Assembly (NCBI GenBank): GCA_029776065.1
Contig: JARVJP010000011.1
Span: 278,961 to 342,960 of the forward strand
Length of the DNA: 64,000 nt
Direction: 5' to 3'
Source: Nitrososphaeria archaeon
GTDB lineage: Archaea; Thermoproteota; Nitrososphaeria; JACIWG01
A model generated the notes under the pieces. The model searched no databases, had not been told where the DNA came from, and was given only the letters and a program-made list of their open reading frames with translations. Positions 9,555-18,139 of the stretch are shown here, in pieces. Each line of letters opens with the position of its first letter. Within the stretch, counting starts at the first letter, position 1. Made by a program: the position numbers and the translations under genes.

Positions 9555-10052
9555 TTGAATAAGAACTTGATCTGGATAATTACATGCCTATCCATATTAC
9601 TTTTAACTGCCCTGATAACCTTCAACATAGGCCCAGAAGCTAGACGCCAGCAAAAAGGACCATATCGCATCTTCCCAAAAGACCTCGCTCACTGGCTGGG
9701 TTGGGCAGGCTTTCTAGCACTCGCAGCTTCAGCCTCCTACTCTGCCATGAAGAGAGGATTCCCAAAAAGCGTAAAGACATGGCTTCTTGTTCATTGCATA
9801 ATTGGAACTATATCACTTATTCTTGTATTCTTCCATTTAATAAACAAGGTGCAAGATCCAAGGCCAGGCTACTTTATAAGCTTCTTCACCTTCCTACTGA
9901 TGGCCGTGATAGTCGTTGGTGGAATGCTTGGACGATATGTGAAAGCAAGGCCGATAAGAGACTATTGGCGAACATTACACATACCTTTAACAATAATCTT
10001 CTACTTTACGTTAGCCTTTCACATTCTTGAAAAGATGAACTTACTTTGGTAG
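9555..10052 (+). CDS. Membrane protein, cytochrome b561 / ferric reductase-like
   Basis: Four hydrophobic helices with paired His residues (HLIN, HIPLT, FHILEK). Confidence 0.6.
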   Translation: MNKNLIWIITCLSILLLTALITFNIGPEARRQQKGPYRIFPKDLAHWLGWAGFLALAASASYSAMKRGFPKSVKTWLLVHCIIGTISLILVFFHLINKVQDPRPGYFISFFTFLLMAVIVVGGMLGRYVKARPIRDYWRTLHIPLTIIFYFTLAFHILEKMNLLW

Positions 10053-10255
10053 CGGTTTTAGGCCTATTACCGCCTATAAGATTACATTTTGGCCGAAGGA
10101 TCTATTCCTTAACTTAAAAAAAGTTTTGCTGCTATTAAATAGGATAAGCTCTGATAAAAATTATTGACCATTTTGGCAGAAATTATCTATTAAAAACTCT
10201 TGCTTTTTCAACCTTACTATATTCCCCTAATACTCATATCCAGTTGTTTAAAAAA

Positions 10256-10672
10256 TCATCTTTCAATCCTTTTTACTTCCAGTTTATCAAAGTCTCTATC
10301 AAAGGAATAGATCTCGTTAACCCCATTTTTTACCATAGCCGTATACGCTATAGCATCACTCAGTCCAATCTTCTTACTCTTTGCCGTTGTTAATGCTCTC
10401 AAGCAATCTCCTTTGGCAACGCTATGTATTTTGATGTTTTCCGAAAAGAGTAAGAACTCTTCTGCTTCAAAAGCTTCTTCAAGTGTAAGGTTGTTTTCAA
10501 GTAAGTTTGCTATCTCAGCTAATTGCACAATAGTCAAGCTAACATCCTCGCCATCCCTGATCTTTTTCACTATTTCTTTTGCAGAATTCTTTATTTTCAC
10601 TTCTGAATTTTTCAGATCCCTCTTAGGCTTTATGAATGCGTGAACAAATACGCTTGCATCAATGAACCTCAT
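10256..10672 (-). CDS. vapC: PIN domain toxin (VapC family)
   Basis: MRFIDASVFVHAFIKP, LAEIANLLE, GLSDAIAYTAM, IYSFDRDFDKL. Confidence 0.88.
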   Translation of the reverse strand: MRFIDASVFVHAFIKPKRDLKNSEVKIKNSAKEIVKKIRDGEDVSLTIVQLAEIANLLENNLTLEEAFEAEEFLLFSENIKIHSVAKGDCLRALTTAKSKKIGLSDAIAYTAMVKNGVNEIYSFDRDFDKLEVKRIER

Positions 10673-10916
10673 AAAGCTCCCTCCGTACAGCTTTCCAATC
10701 AGAAAGGTCTGATTTTATATCAACTTCTATTCTGTCAAAGAACTTGGTAATGTCTACAGGCTTATGAGGTTTAATGATCATTAGATCATCTTCGATCTTA
10801 ATTGTCACCCTTCTTCCAGCATATTTTTTCCTCCATTCCTTTGGTAAAACCAATCTACCCTGCTTATCCACTTTTTTAGAGATTTCCATTTCCTTTTCCA
10901 TACCACATCTTGACAA
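10659..10916 (-). CDS. vapB: AbrB/SpoVT-type antitoxin
   Basis: KKVDKQGRLVLPKEWRKKYAGRRVTIKIEDDLMIIKP is a swapped-hairpin AbrB domain; overlaps downstream PIN gene. Confidence 0.88.
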   Translation of the reverse strand: MSRCGMEKEMEISKKVDKQGRLVLPKEWRKKYAGRRVTIKIEDDLMIIKPHKPVDITKFFDRIEVDIKSDLSDWKAVRRELYEVH

Positions 10917-11227
10917 ACAAACTAATTTAAGTATTACCTTCCATAAGAGATCAATAAACTCTTAAGTGGGACTGATAAATACTATTTTTACCTTGATGAA
11001 ACCAAATCTGTGAAATTGGTGTTAGATAAATATCGTTGGGCATAATCTCCTTGTATTAGATTTTCTGGATAGAAAATATCGATGTTGTCAACCATTTCCA
11101 TTTTATTACATACTTGAATACAATGGTGGACTGAGCGCAAGAATTTCTTGAATCTAAACATATTAACAATATTTAGAATTGACGGAAAAAGTAAATTTTA
11201 TAATATAAGAAGATTAGATATCAATTT

Positions 11228-11566
11228 GTGATAGAATTGAGTTTCGTGAAAGTCGCTGAAGCATCAGACATCCCAATAGGGAAAATGAAAAGTATCAAAA
11301 TGAAAGACAAGGAAATTTTGATAGCCGACGTAAACGGAAAATATTATGCAATAGGAAACAGGTGCACACATAGAGGCGGAGATCTTTCAAAAGGGATCCT
11401 AGAAAACAACGTAGTCACATGTCCACTACACGGAGCAAAATTTGATGTAACCACAGGGAAAGTTGTTTCAGGGCCAAAGATAGGTCCCATCAATGCAAAA
11501 ACAAAAGATGGAATAATCTACGAAGTAAAAGTCGAAGGAAACGAGATAATGATTAAAGTCAGCTAA
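11228..11566 (+). CDS. Rieske-type ferredoxin
   Basis: CTHRGGDLSKGILENNVVTCPLHGAKFD contains CxH...CxxH. Confidence 0.92.
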   Translation: MIELSFVKVAEASDIPIGKMKSIKMKDKEILIADVNGKYYAIGNRCTHRGGDLSKGILENNVVTCPLHGAKFDVTTGKVVSGPKIGPINAKTKDGIIYEVKVEGNEIMIKVS

Positions 11567-11670
11567 TAAGTTAGATACATTAAGCGGGTTTGTGAGCGTC
11601 TTCTCACTTTAACGGTTTAGATTCGATTATTTTTTAGCCAAATCCCAAAAATTATATCTCGAGGTTCATA

Positions 11671-11868
11671 TTAATTAAGGAGCGAGTGCCGTGCTAAGAC
11701 CTTAATCTTCTCTAGATGAATTATGTTCCTTGTCACCAAGGTGTAACCTTTAGCTAGGGCGATCGCGCCAGCTATAACATCTCTTATGCCTATGAACTTG
11801 CCTTCTTCCTGAGCTTGTTTTGTGAACTTGGAAGTAGTGATTATTACATCATGTTCATTCGAACTCAA
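11671..11868 (-). pseudogene. C-terminal fragment of a PIN-domain (VapC-like) protein
   Basis: 65 aa: EGKFIGIRDVIAGAIALAKGYTLVTRNIIHLEKI resembles the VapC C-terminal half; N-terminal catalytic Asp region absent. Confidence 0.55.
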
Positions 11869-12842
11869 GGTTTAGTCATCTTTTTGAGTAGATTTTTCAT
11901 GAATTTTGTAGTTTGGCAATAGTTCAAGATTAACTCTACTTTTTCTGAGGCTTCATTAAAGGGATTCCTCATCTCAATCCATCCAGGGCCATCGGTGAAC
12001 CATATAAAGTGAAGACCACATTTATTCAGTTCATTACCTATTGTCATGTAGGATCTTGCTGTTTCCAAAGGCTTGCTACCTGGACCATGGTATATATTTA
12101 CTTCACAAGCTGCGATGTGTCTATCACCGTGATTGATTATGAAGTCAACTCTTTTGTCTAAGCTTATAGTGTTAATAATTTTCTTGATATCTACTTCGGA
12201 TTCATAGGAGTATCTATATCCCTCTAGGTTTACTTCGTTTATTGCTGAATTCAACGCGTGTTCAAGAATTCTTGAGAAAACAGCACCACTTCTATTCTTG
12301 CGTGCATTACTGTCAAGACCAACTTCAATTCCTAATAGATAGGTATAGGTGTCCTTTATTTTGTCGAAGAGAGATAACAACCCTGTTTTTTCGAAGAAGA
12401 GCACTGCATCATCTATCTGTTTTTTGTCCAAACTACGTTGAAAGTTGAATCTTCTATAGATGATTTGTTGCGCTATTTCGGCCACTTCCAATTCTTTTTC
12501 TCTTACCGCTAGCAAAAGGGGAGCGCATTCTAATATTCTAGGGTGTTCAAATAATATATTTCGTAACAAGTCTTTTTTTGATGTTGAACTCTTCTCAAGG
12601 GTCAAAGAGTTCAGTAGACCACATTCAATGATGTACTTCCGAGCATTATCTTCAACCTTCTTCCAGTCGACAAAAAAATCATAGGTATGACCTGTCTTAA
12701 GGAGAGTCATGAAAAAGTCTTCTTTGAATTCTTCTAACGAATTAAAACCAAGTAGATCATATCTTACCAAAACTTCACCACCACCTTGAACTAAACTTGA
12801 TATCACTAAACTTTTCGTCTGATAGTGGCTTTCTGAAGACAA
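11865..12842 (-). CDS. Type II restriction endonuclease, DpnII/MboI (GATC) family
   Basis: GLDSNARKNRSGAVFSRILE, KRVDFIINHG, ACEVNIYHGPGSKPLETARSY, FIWFTDGPGW motifs of DpnII-like enzymes. Confidence 0.85.
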   Translation of the reverse strand: MSSESHYQTKSLVISSLVQGGGEVLVRYDLLGFNSLEEFKEDFFMTLLKTGHTYDFFVDWKKVEDNARKYIIECGLLNSLTLEKSSTSKKDLLRNILFEHPRILECAPLLLAVREKELEVAEIAQQIIYRRFNFQRSLDKKQIDDAVLFFEKTGLLSLFDKIKDTYTYLLGIEVGLDSNARKNRSGAVFSRILEHALNSAINEVNLEGYRYSYESEVDIKKIINTISLDKRVDFIINHGDRHIAACEVNIYHGPGSKPLETARSYMTIGNELNKCGLHFIWFTDGPGWIEMRNPFNEASEKVELILNYCQTTKFMKNLLKKMTKP

Positions 12843-13710
12843 AAAGGTGCTCGTGAGCGATCAGATAGAAGTCGTAGGTGCCTCTCCATTTCTCTCTAGT
12901 TGTCTTTGTCTTCCACTGAACTTTGATTATATCTTCTTTCAAGATAAATCCTGATTCTAAAAATACTTGCATCACTCTAAACGCAATTGGTATGTAATGT
13001 CGATGCTGCCTTGTGTCGCCTATTAGTATAGCGCAATACTTGCCCGGTTTTAGAACTCTGTACGATTCAGCAGCAACTTTACCCATCTCAAGTAAATAAT
13101 CATCGAGGGATAAAATTGAGAGATCTCCTTCTACAATGTTGTTTTTTGAATACTTTATTATGTGGGCATAAGGCGGATGGGTCGCGATCAGATCGATGGA
13201 GTTATCACTAATTTCATTAAGATTTCTTGCATCACCAACGTAAGTTTTGATAACAGGTTCTTTATAAGCTTCATCCAATGGACTATACTTAAAGTTAAGT
13301 CGATCTTTAGCAACAATTATTGAGTTTGGGTTAATGTCTACTCCAATTGCATTTCTGCTTAACAATTTGCATTCAACCAAAGTTGTGCCACTGCCGACCA
13401 TTTGGTCTAAGACCCAATCACCTTCTTTGGAATACTTCAAAATGACGTTCCTTGGGACGTAAGGGGACCAGTTTCCTCTGTAGTTACCGATATGAGTGGC
13501 CCAATCGCCTCTGTCAGGAAAGCTCCACACGGTTTGGTTCTCAAGAACGTAATCGGAGGGTGGAGCATAAGTCTTAATATTCCAATTTTTCTTCAACTCT
13601 ATTTTCTCATTCTCGATGATGACGTAATCATTCTTGCTAGCAAAGTTGATGTAATCACGCTCTGTAAACTCTTTCATAGGAGCGTAGTTCATGTCTAATT
13701 CTGTTACCAA
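12775..13710 (-). CDS. DNA methyltransferase (N4/N6 amino-methyltransferase type)
   Basis: SAM motif LDQMVGSGTTLVECKLLSRNAIGVDIN followed by catalytic IATHPPY; overlaps the endonuclease gene. Confidence 0.85.
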   Translation of the reverse strand: MVTELDMNYAPMKEFTERDYINFASKNDYVIIENEKIELKKNWNIKTYAPPSDYVLENQTVWSFPDRGDWATHIGNYRGNWSPYVPRNVILKYSKEGDWVLDQMVGSGTTLVECKLLSRNAIGVDINPNSIIVAKDRLNFKYSPLDEAYKEPVIKTYVGDARNLNEISDNSIDLIATHPPYAHIIKYSKNNIVEGDLSILSLDDYLLEMGKVAAESYRVLKPGKYCAILIGDTRQHRHYIPIAFRVMQVFLESGFILKEDIIKVQWKTKTTREKWRGTYDFYLIAHEHLFVFRKPLSDEKFSDIKFSSRWW

Positions 13711-13882
13711 CTATAAAACACTCCGCATCAATTATATAATGTTATTGAAGATTTAAACGCAAATAAAGGAGTAACTGACTGTAATCGAAAAAGAAATAAG
13801 AACTGAAGAATTTAGGAAAATAACCCGATCACCAGCCAACGCGTAAAATTAATTATGATATATAATCTATTTTGTGGAAGGC

Positions 13883-13981
13883 GCCCAGACCGGGATTTGA
13901 ACCCGGGTCGCCCGGGTGACAGCCGGGTATTCTAGGAGTGAGAGAGCCCACTCTTACTAGGCCGGGCTATACTATCTGGGC
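13883..13981 (-). tRNA. tRNA-Asp(GUC) with 25-nt non-canonical intron (13930-13954)
   Basis: Reverse complement: GCCCAGATAGTATAGCCCGGCCTAGTA[AGAGTGGGCTCTCTCACTCCTAGAA]TACCCGGCTGTCACCCGGGCGACCCGGGTTCAAATCCCGGTCTGGGC. Intron removal restores a 74-nt cloverleaf with anticodon GTC. Confidence 0.93.
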
Positions 13982-13990
13982 GGTCGTGTT

Positions 13991-14386
13991 GTGTGTGTTG
14001 TTTTGGTGGTTTTAAGTTTTTTGTTTGTTTTTGGGTTTGTGATGTCATGTGTTGCGTTTGTTTCATGTTTTGTGTTTGTAGGGTTGTTTTGCTCTTTGGA
14101 GGATGTTTATAATAATTTACGCGTTCGATGGTTTTTTCTTGGCTGTGAAGTTGGTTTGGTGGTTACAGGGAGGATATTTTATAGTTCTAATTTTCTTTTT
14201 GGTGTCTTTGTTTTTCTTCTGGTTGTATGTGTCTTTATAGGCGTGGGGTTTTTAACTTATAAGTATCCGACTCACTCTGATGTCTTTTTTAGTGGTGTGG
14301 AATTTGGTGTGCTTTTAATGAGCTTTTTCAGATTGGAAAGAAAAGACAGACTTACATATAATTTCTTAAACGTCAAAAAGGAGTAA
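13991..14386 (+). CDS. Possible small membrane protein (T/G-rich ORF)
   Basis: 131-aa ORF, very hydrophobic and Val/Phe-rich, in a TG-rich tract next to the tRNA; no recognised family. Confidence 0.35.
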   Translation: MCVVLVVLSFLFVFGFVMSCVAFVSCFVFVGLFCSLEDVYNNLRVRWFFLGCEVGLVVTGRIFYSSNFLFGVFVFLLVVCVFIGVGFLTYKYPTHSDVFFSGVEFGVLLMSFFRLERKDRLTYNFLNVKKE

Positions 14387-14627
14387 TAGTGTAAAACTTC
14401 GCATAAACAAACCTATTCCCTACACCTTCTCCAACAATATGATGCCATACGATCACTGTCTGACCTGTTGGCATCAAACTCAAGACATGCGTTTCTACAA
14501 TTGTTATTATACGTCATCGGCTGGGTTTCTGTATTCGCTTTAAACCGAACGCTGGAAGATCAAGTTTGTCTCCTTTGAGCATTCTCCTTAATGTAGACTA
14601 CATAACAATCGAGCTGAATTCTTCTCA

Positions 14628-15401
14628 CTACCCAAGTATCGTGTCTAGAAACATCATAACCGCAAAACCTAAGATAAACCCGAAGGTAGCTTCAAGCTCA
14701 TGCCCCTTTCGATGGCTTTCAGGAATCATCTCGTGACTTACAACGAATGCCATAGCCCCTCCTGCAAACGCTAACCCACTAGGTAGAAGAAAGTGTGCTA
14801 TAGAAACCATCGACACACCAACTAGCCCACCAACAGGTTCAACCAGACCAGTCAAAGCCGCATACCATATCGCCTTCTTCTTACTGAAGCCTTCTCTTAC
14901 CAAGGGAAACGCAACGGCAGAGCCTTCAGGGATGTTCTGTAATCCTATTGCCGTCGCTATAACTAGTCCAGCAGCAATATCACCTCCACCAAAGCTAACC
15001 CCCACCGCTAAACCTTCAGGAAAATTGTGTATAGTGATCGCTAAAATCAGTAGGCTAACCTTGGATAAAGAGGAAGACGGTCCTTCAGACCCCTTGATAA
15101 TATGTGAGTGAGGTATATATCTGTCAAGTAAATAAACAAAGAATCCTCCTACTATAAAGCCTATAACGGATACCTCAACCCCACCTAACTCTATAGCTGG
15201 GACTAGGAGGCTAAAAGCGGTTGCAGCGAGCATAACTCCTGCTGAAAATCCAAGCATTGTATCCAAAACACGATGCGAAATATCCTTCATAAAAAGTACT
15301 GGAATAGCTCCCAGAGTTGTAGCCACACCCGCCGTTAAACTCGCGAAAACACCCAACCATATGCTCTCGAATGCCATACACCACTTACATTGGATGATCA
15401 A
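14628..15401 (-). CDS. ZIP family metal transporter
   Basis: HNFPEGLAVGVSFGGG and IGLQNIPEGSAVAFPL motifs. Confidence 0.93.
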   Translation of the reverse strand: MIIQCKWCMAFESIWLGVFASLTAGVATTLGAIPVLFMKDISHRVLDTMLGFSAGVMLAATAFSLLVPAIELGGVEVSVIGFIVGGFFVYLLDRYIPHSHIIKGSEGPSSSLSKVSLLILAITIHNFPEGLAVGVSFGGGDIAAGLVIATAIGLQNIPEGSAVAFPLVREGFSKKKAIWYAALTGLVEPVGGLVGVSMVSIAHFLLPSGLAFAGGAMAFVVSHEMIPESHRKGHELEATFGFILGFAVMMFLDTILG

Positions 15402-15670
15402 GTTTATAACCGATTGACAGGCTACAGTAGCTCAAGACCCTTCCCCTAAATCTCAGATATGCCTTGCGTGTAACCTTTTGTTCAACTGGTAAAACACTTT
15501 TAGCAAATACCGTAAAGATCCAAAACCTTCTCTTTAACTTTAAAGCTTGCCATTAGGTATGTACCTCGCCTCGAACTCTTTTTGTGCACTTTTCCATAAC
15601 CATATTCATCATGTAAAACCAACTGTTCCAGACACTCACTTTAGAGTGGTCTAATATTCCTACTTCTCTA

Positions 15671-16513
15671 ATGAATATATATGTTAATGTAAGGTATGAT
15701 GTTAGGATGAATATAAAAAATCATTGGTCATTTGGTGTAGGGAAGGTTTTTGTTATTTTCGTTGCAGTTTTAATTATTGCAGCTGCTTTCTCTGGCTTTA
15801 CATGGTATTATTATAAACCTAGTACCACTACAACTAGCCCTGTACCTTTCTCTATGAATGTAGTGCCAAGGCCTCTCAAGCCGTCGAGTATAGAGGAGTC
15901 ACATAGGGGAATGCTGGGTATAGTTGGGCAGAAGTGTATGTTTTTGGTTTCAATCATAGAGAAGTCTTATGGTAGCTTTGGGCCGATAAATATTTCCGCC
16001 TCAAGTGAGGAAGGAATGGCTGATGTGCAAGTCACCCCCCAACAGGTACATGGTGGACAAGTAGCTGAAGTTATCATTGTCCCAAAGCCGGAAAGTATTG
16101 GCTCAAACTTGACCATTATGATCACAGGGGAACGGAATGGTCTTATTCAAAAAGAGATGGTCTTTGTTCAAGTAATTGATTGGAAGGATTCGATCGGCTC
16201 GACTGCGGAAGAAATACGGGATAAGTTCATCCCCTGGATTACTGTAAATTACCCAGAACTTGGTATTTTGAATGCTACTGAATGGGAGGGCACGATTGTA
16301 AACCCCAGAATCTTAGTTGTTATGCACTATATCTTCTTGTCTGAAGAATGGGAAATGTATGTCACATGGCACGTCATGACTCCTCCTAATGATTGGGCAA
16401 AGATCTACCTCAGACACAGGTTCAATGAGACAAGGCCCTCGTATGCATTCGAAATACCATCAATTGAGGGCGGGACAGAACCCCACCCAATCGAATTACC
16501 AGATTGGATCTGA
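15671..16513 (+). CDS. Membrane-anchored extracytoplasmic protein of unknown function
   Basis: Single N-terminal hydrophobic helix followed by a soluble domain; likely start at an internal Met (MNIKNHWSFGVG). Confidence 0.6.
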   Translation: MNIYVNVRYDVRMNIKNHWSFGVGKVFVIFVAVLIIAAAFSGFTWYYYKPSTTTTSPVPFSMNVVPRPLKPSSIEESHRGMLGIVGQKCMFLVSIIEKSYGSFGPINISASSEEGMADVQVTPQQVHGGQVAEVIIVPKPESIGSNLTIMITGERNGLIQKEMVFVQVIDWKDSIGSTAEEIRDKFIPWITVNYPELGILNATEWEGTIVNPRILVVMHYIFLSEEWEMYVTWHVMTPPNDWAKIYLRHRFNETRPSYAFEIPSIEGGTEPHPIELPDWI

Positions 16514-16720
16514 GTGTTTTGACATCAAACCTAAGAGAGACGACAGAAAGACACATATGAGGGCCACAAGGACAGATGGTATAAGTCCATAGATTCTATA
16601 AATGTGGTTATTTTGGTATCGCTGGTTAGCACAAAAAGTTTCAGTATAGTAAGGCAGTGGAACAAGAAACTTACGACTGCTGAATGAATATAATGGCCTA
16701 AGGTAATATTGAATTTCTGG

Positions 16721-17044
16721 TTATTTTATCCGTTTCATCGATCTTTGTCTCAATTTAAGTATGGCATATGCTTTGGTGGCGCGATAGACCCATTCTGTCA
16801 GAAGACCTAAGATGAACGGGTATGCAATCAATTGGGCAAGCGTAAACATCATCAAGGGATTACGAGTTACCTCCTCAACTACTCGGATTGCAGTTTGAAG
16901 TGGCCGTTCAAGATACCATTGTAGTTCTGGTGAGCCAGATAGTGAGTTCACGGTATGGAGGAAGGCTGAGATGGCGAAGAGTGATAGGTAGGCTACAGTA
17001 AAGACTAAGACTCTTGTCCAACTTGTTTTATCCTTACTGATCAT
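16721..17044 (-). CDS. Small membrane protein
   Basis: 107-aa ORF with hydrophobic segments and basic C-terminus. Confidence 0.5.
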   Translation of the reverse strand: MISKDKTSWTRVLVFTVAYLSLFAISAFLHTVNSLSGSPELQWYLERPLQTAIRVVEEVTRNPLMMFTLAQLIAYPFILGLLTEWVYRATKAYAILKLRQRSMKRIK

Positions 17045-17349
17045 TGTTTGTTATTGGCTGATGTTCTTATTTAAGTGATTTGTTTGAATGTTTTCTTGTC
17101 AACCTTTGACTACCGCTAGAATGGACGATTTGCGTTATAATTGTGGTTGAACCTCTGTTTATCCTATGGATGACAAACTCCCACATACTCCGAAATATAC
17201 CGGCGTACTTATATTTGAATAAGGCAGCACACTTATCTCTCCCTCACCTGCATAAAGATAACTATTACAAGGACAAAATTCTACTTACATTACCTTGTTA
17301 TAAACAAAATATATAAAGAAGTGTTTGGTGAAATTAAAATATAGGTGAG

Positions 17350-17958
17350 ATGAATATGAGTAGATACGTTCTGCCAAATCTCCCATACGCCTATGACGCA
17401 CTTAAGCCATATATTTCTGAGGAACAGTTGAAGATACATCTTCAGAAGCATCACCAAGCCTATGTGAATGGTGCTAACGCGATCCTCGAGAAGCTGGAAA
17501 AGGCTAGAAGAGAAGGAACCGATCTAGATATGAGAGCAACTCTGAAAGAATTGTCCTTCAACATAAGTGGGCATTTCTTGCATTCAATGTTCTGGAATAA
17601 CCTTGCCCCCCCTGGAAAGGGTGGTGGAAACCCTTCTGGAAAGATAGCTGAAGTTATAAACAACGAATTTGGGAGCTTTGAAAGGTTCAAGAAGGAGTTC
17701 AACCAAGCCGCAGTTAGCGTTGAAGGCTCAGGGTGGGCTGTTCTAGTCTTTGAGAAAGAGGTTAAGAAACCGATGATCATGCAGGTTGAAAAACATAACA
17801 TGAACGTCTACCCCGGGTGGAAACTGTTGGTTCTAGATGTTTTCGAGCACGCGTACTATATAGACTACAAAAATGAGCGAGCTAGGTTCGTAGAGGCGTT
17901 CTGGAACATCGTAAATTGGGAAGAAGTAAATAATAGACTTGAAGAAGTTCTCCGCTGA
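17350..17958 (+). CDS. Superoxide dismutase (Fe/Mn type)
   Basis: LPNLPYAYDALKPYIS, HHQAYVNGAN, LDVFEHAYYIDYKNERARFVEAFWNIVNW. Confidence 0.96.
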   Translation: MNMSRYVLPNLPYAYDALKPYISEEQLKIHLQKHHQAYVNGANAILEKLEKARREGTDLDMRATLKELSFNISGHFLHSMFWNNLAPPGKGGGNPSGKIAEVINNEFGSFERFKKEFNQAAVSVEGSGWAVLVFEKEVKKPMIMQVEKHNMNVYPGWKLLVLDVFEHAYYIDYKNERARFVEAFWNIVNWEEVNNRLEEVLR

Positions 17959-18139
17959 ATCACATAACGGTGCTTAAAAGTATAAAGCCAACCTGTAACG
18001 AATTAAGTTGAAGAATTAAGCTAGCACCGGCTACTGATCCTGTAACTTGTAATTTAAACCATGGCTGTATTCTCCCTATAAGATACCGCCCTTTAAGACA
18101 CGTTTACACTTCTATTTCCATTTTGTTGCTGAGCTTCTG

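Noticed and set aside
11580-13990. tRNA-Asp as attachment site for a mobile island carrying the restriction-modification genes
   Set aside because: I saw no integrase and no direct repeat of the tRNA 3' end on the far side of the cassette.
14373-14582. Internal TGA as a selenocysteine codon
   Set aside because: The context is a short unrecognised fragment without a known selenoprotein family; a decayed ORF is simpler.
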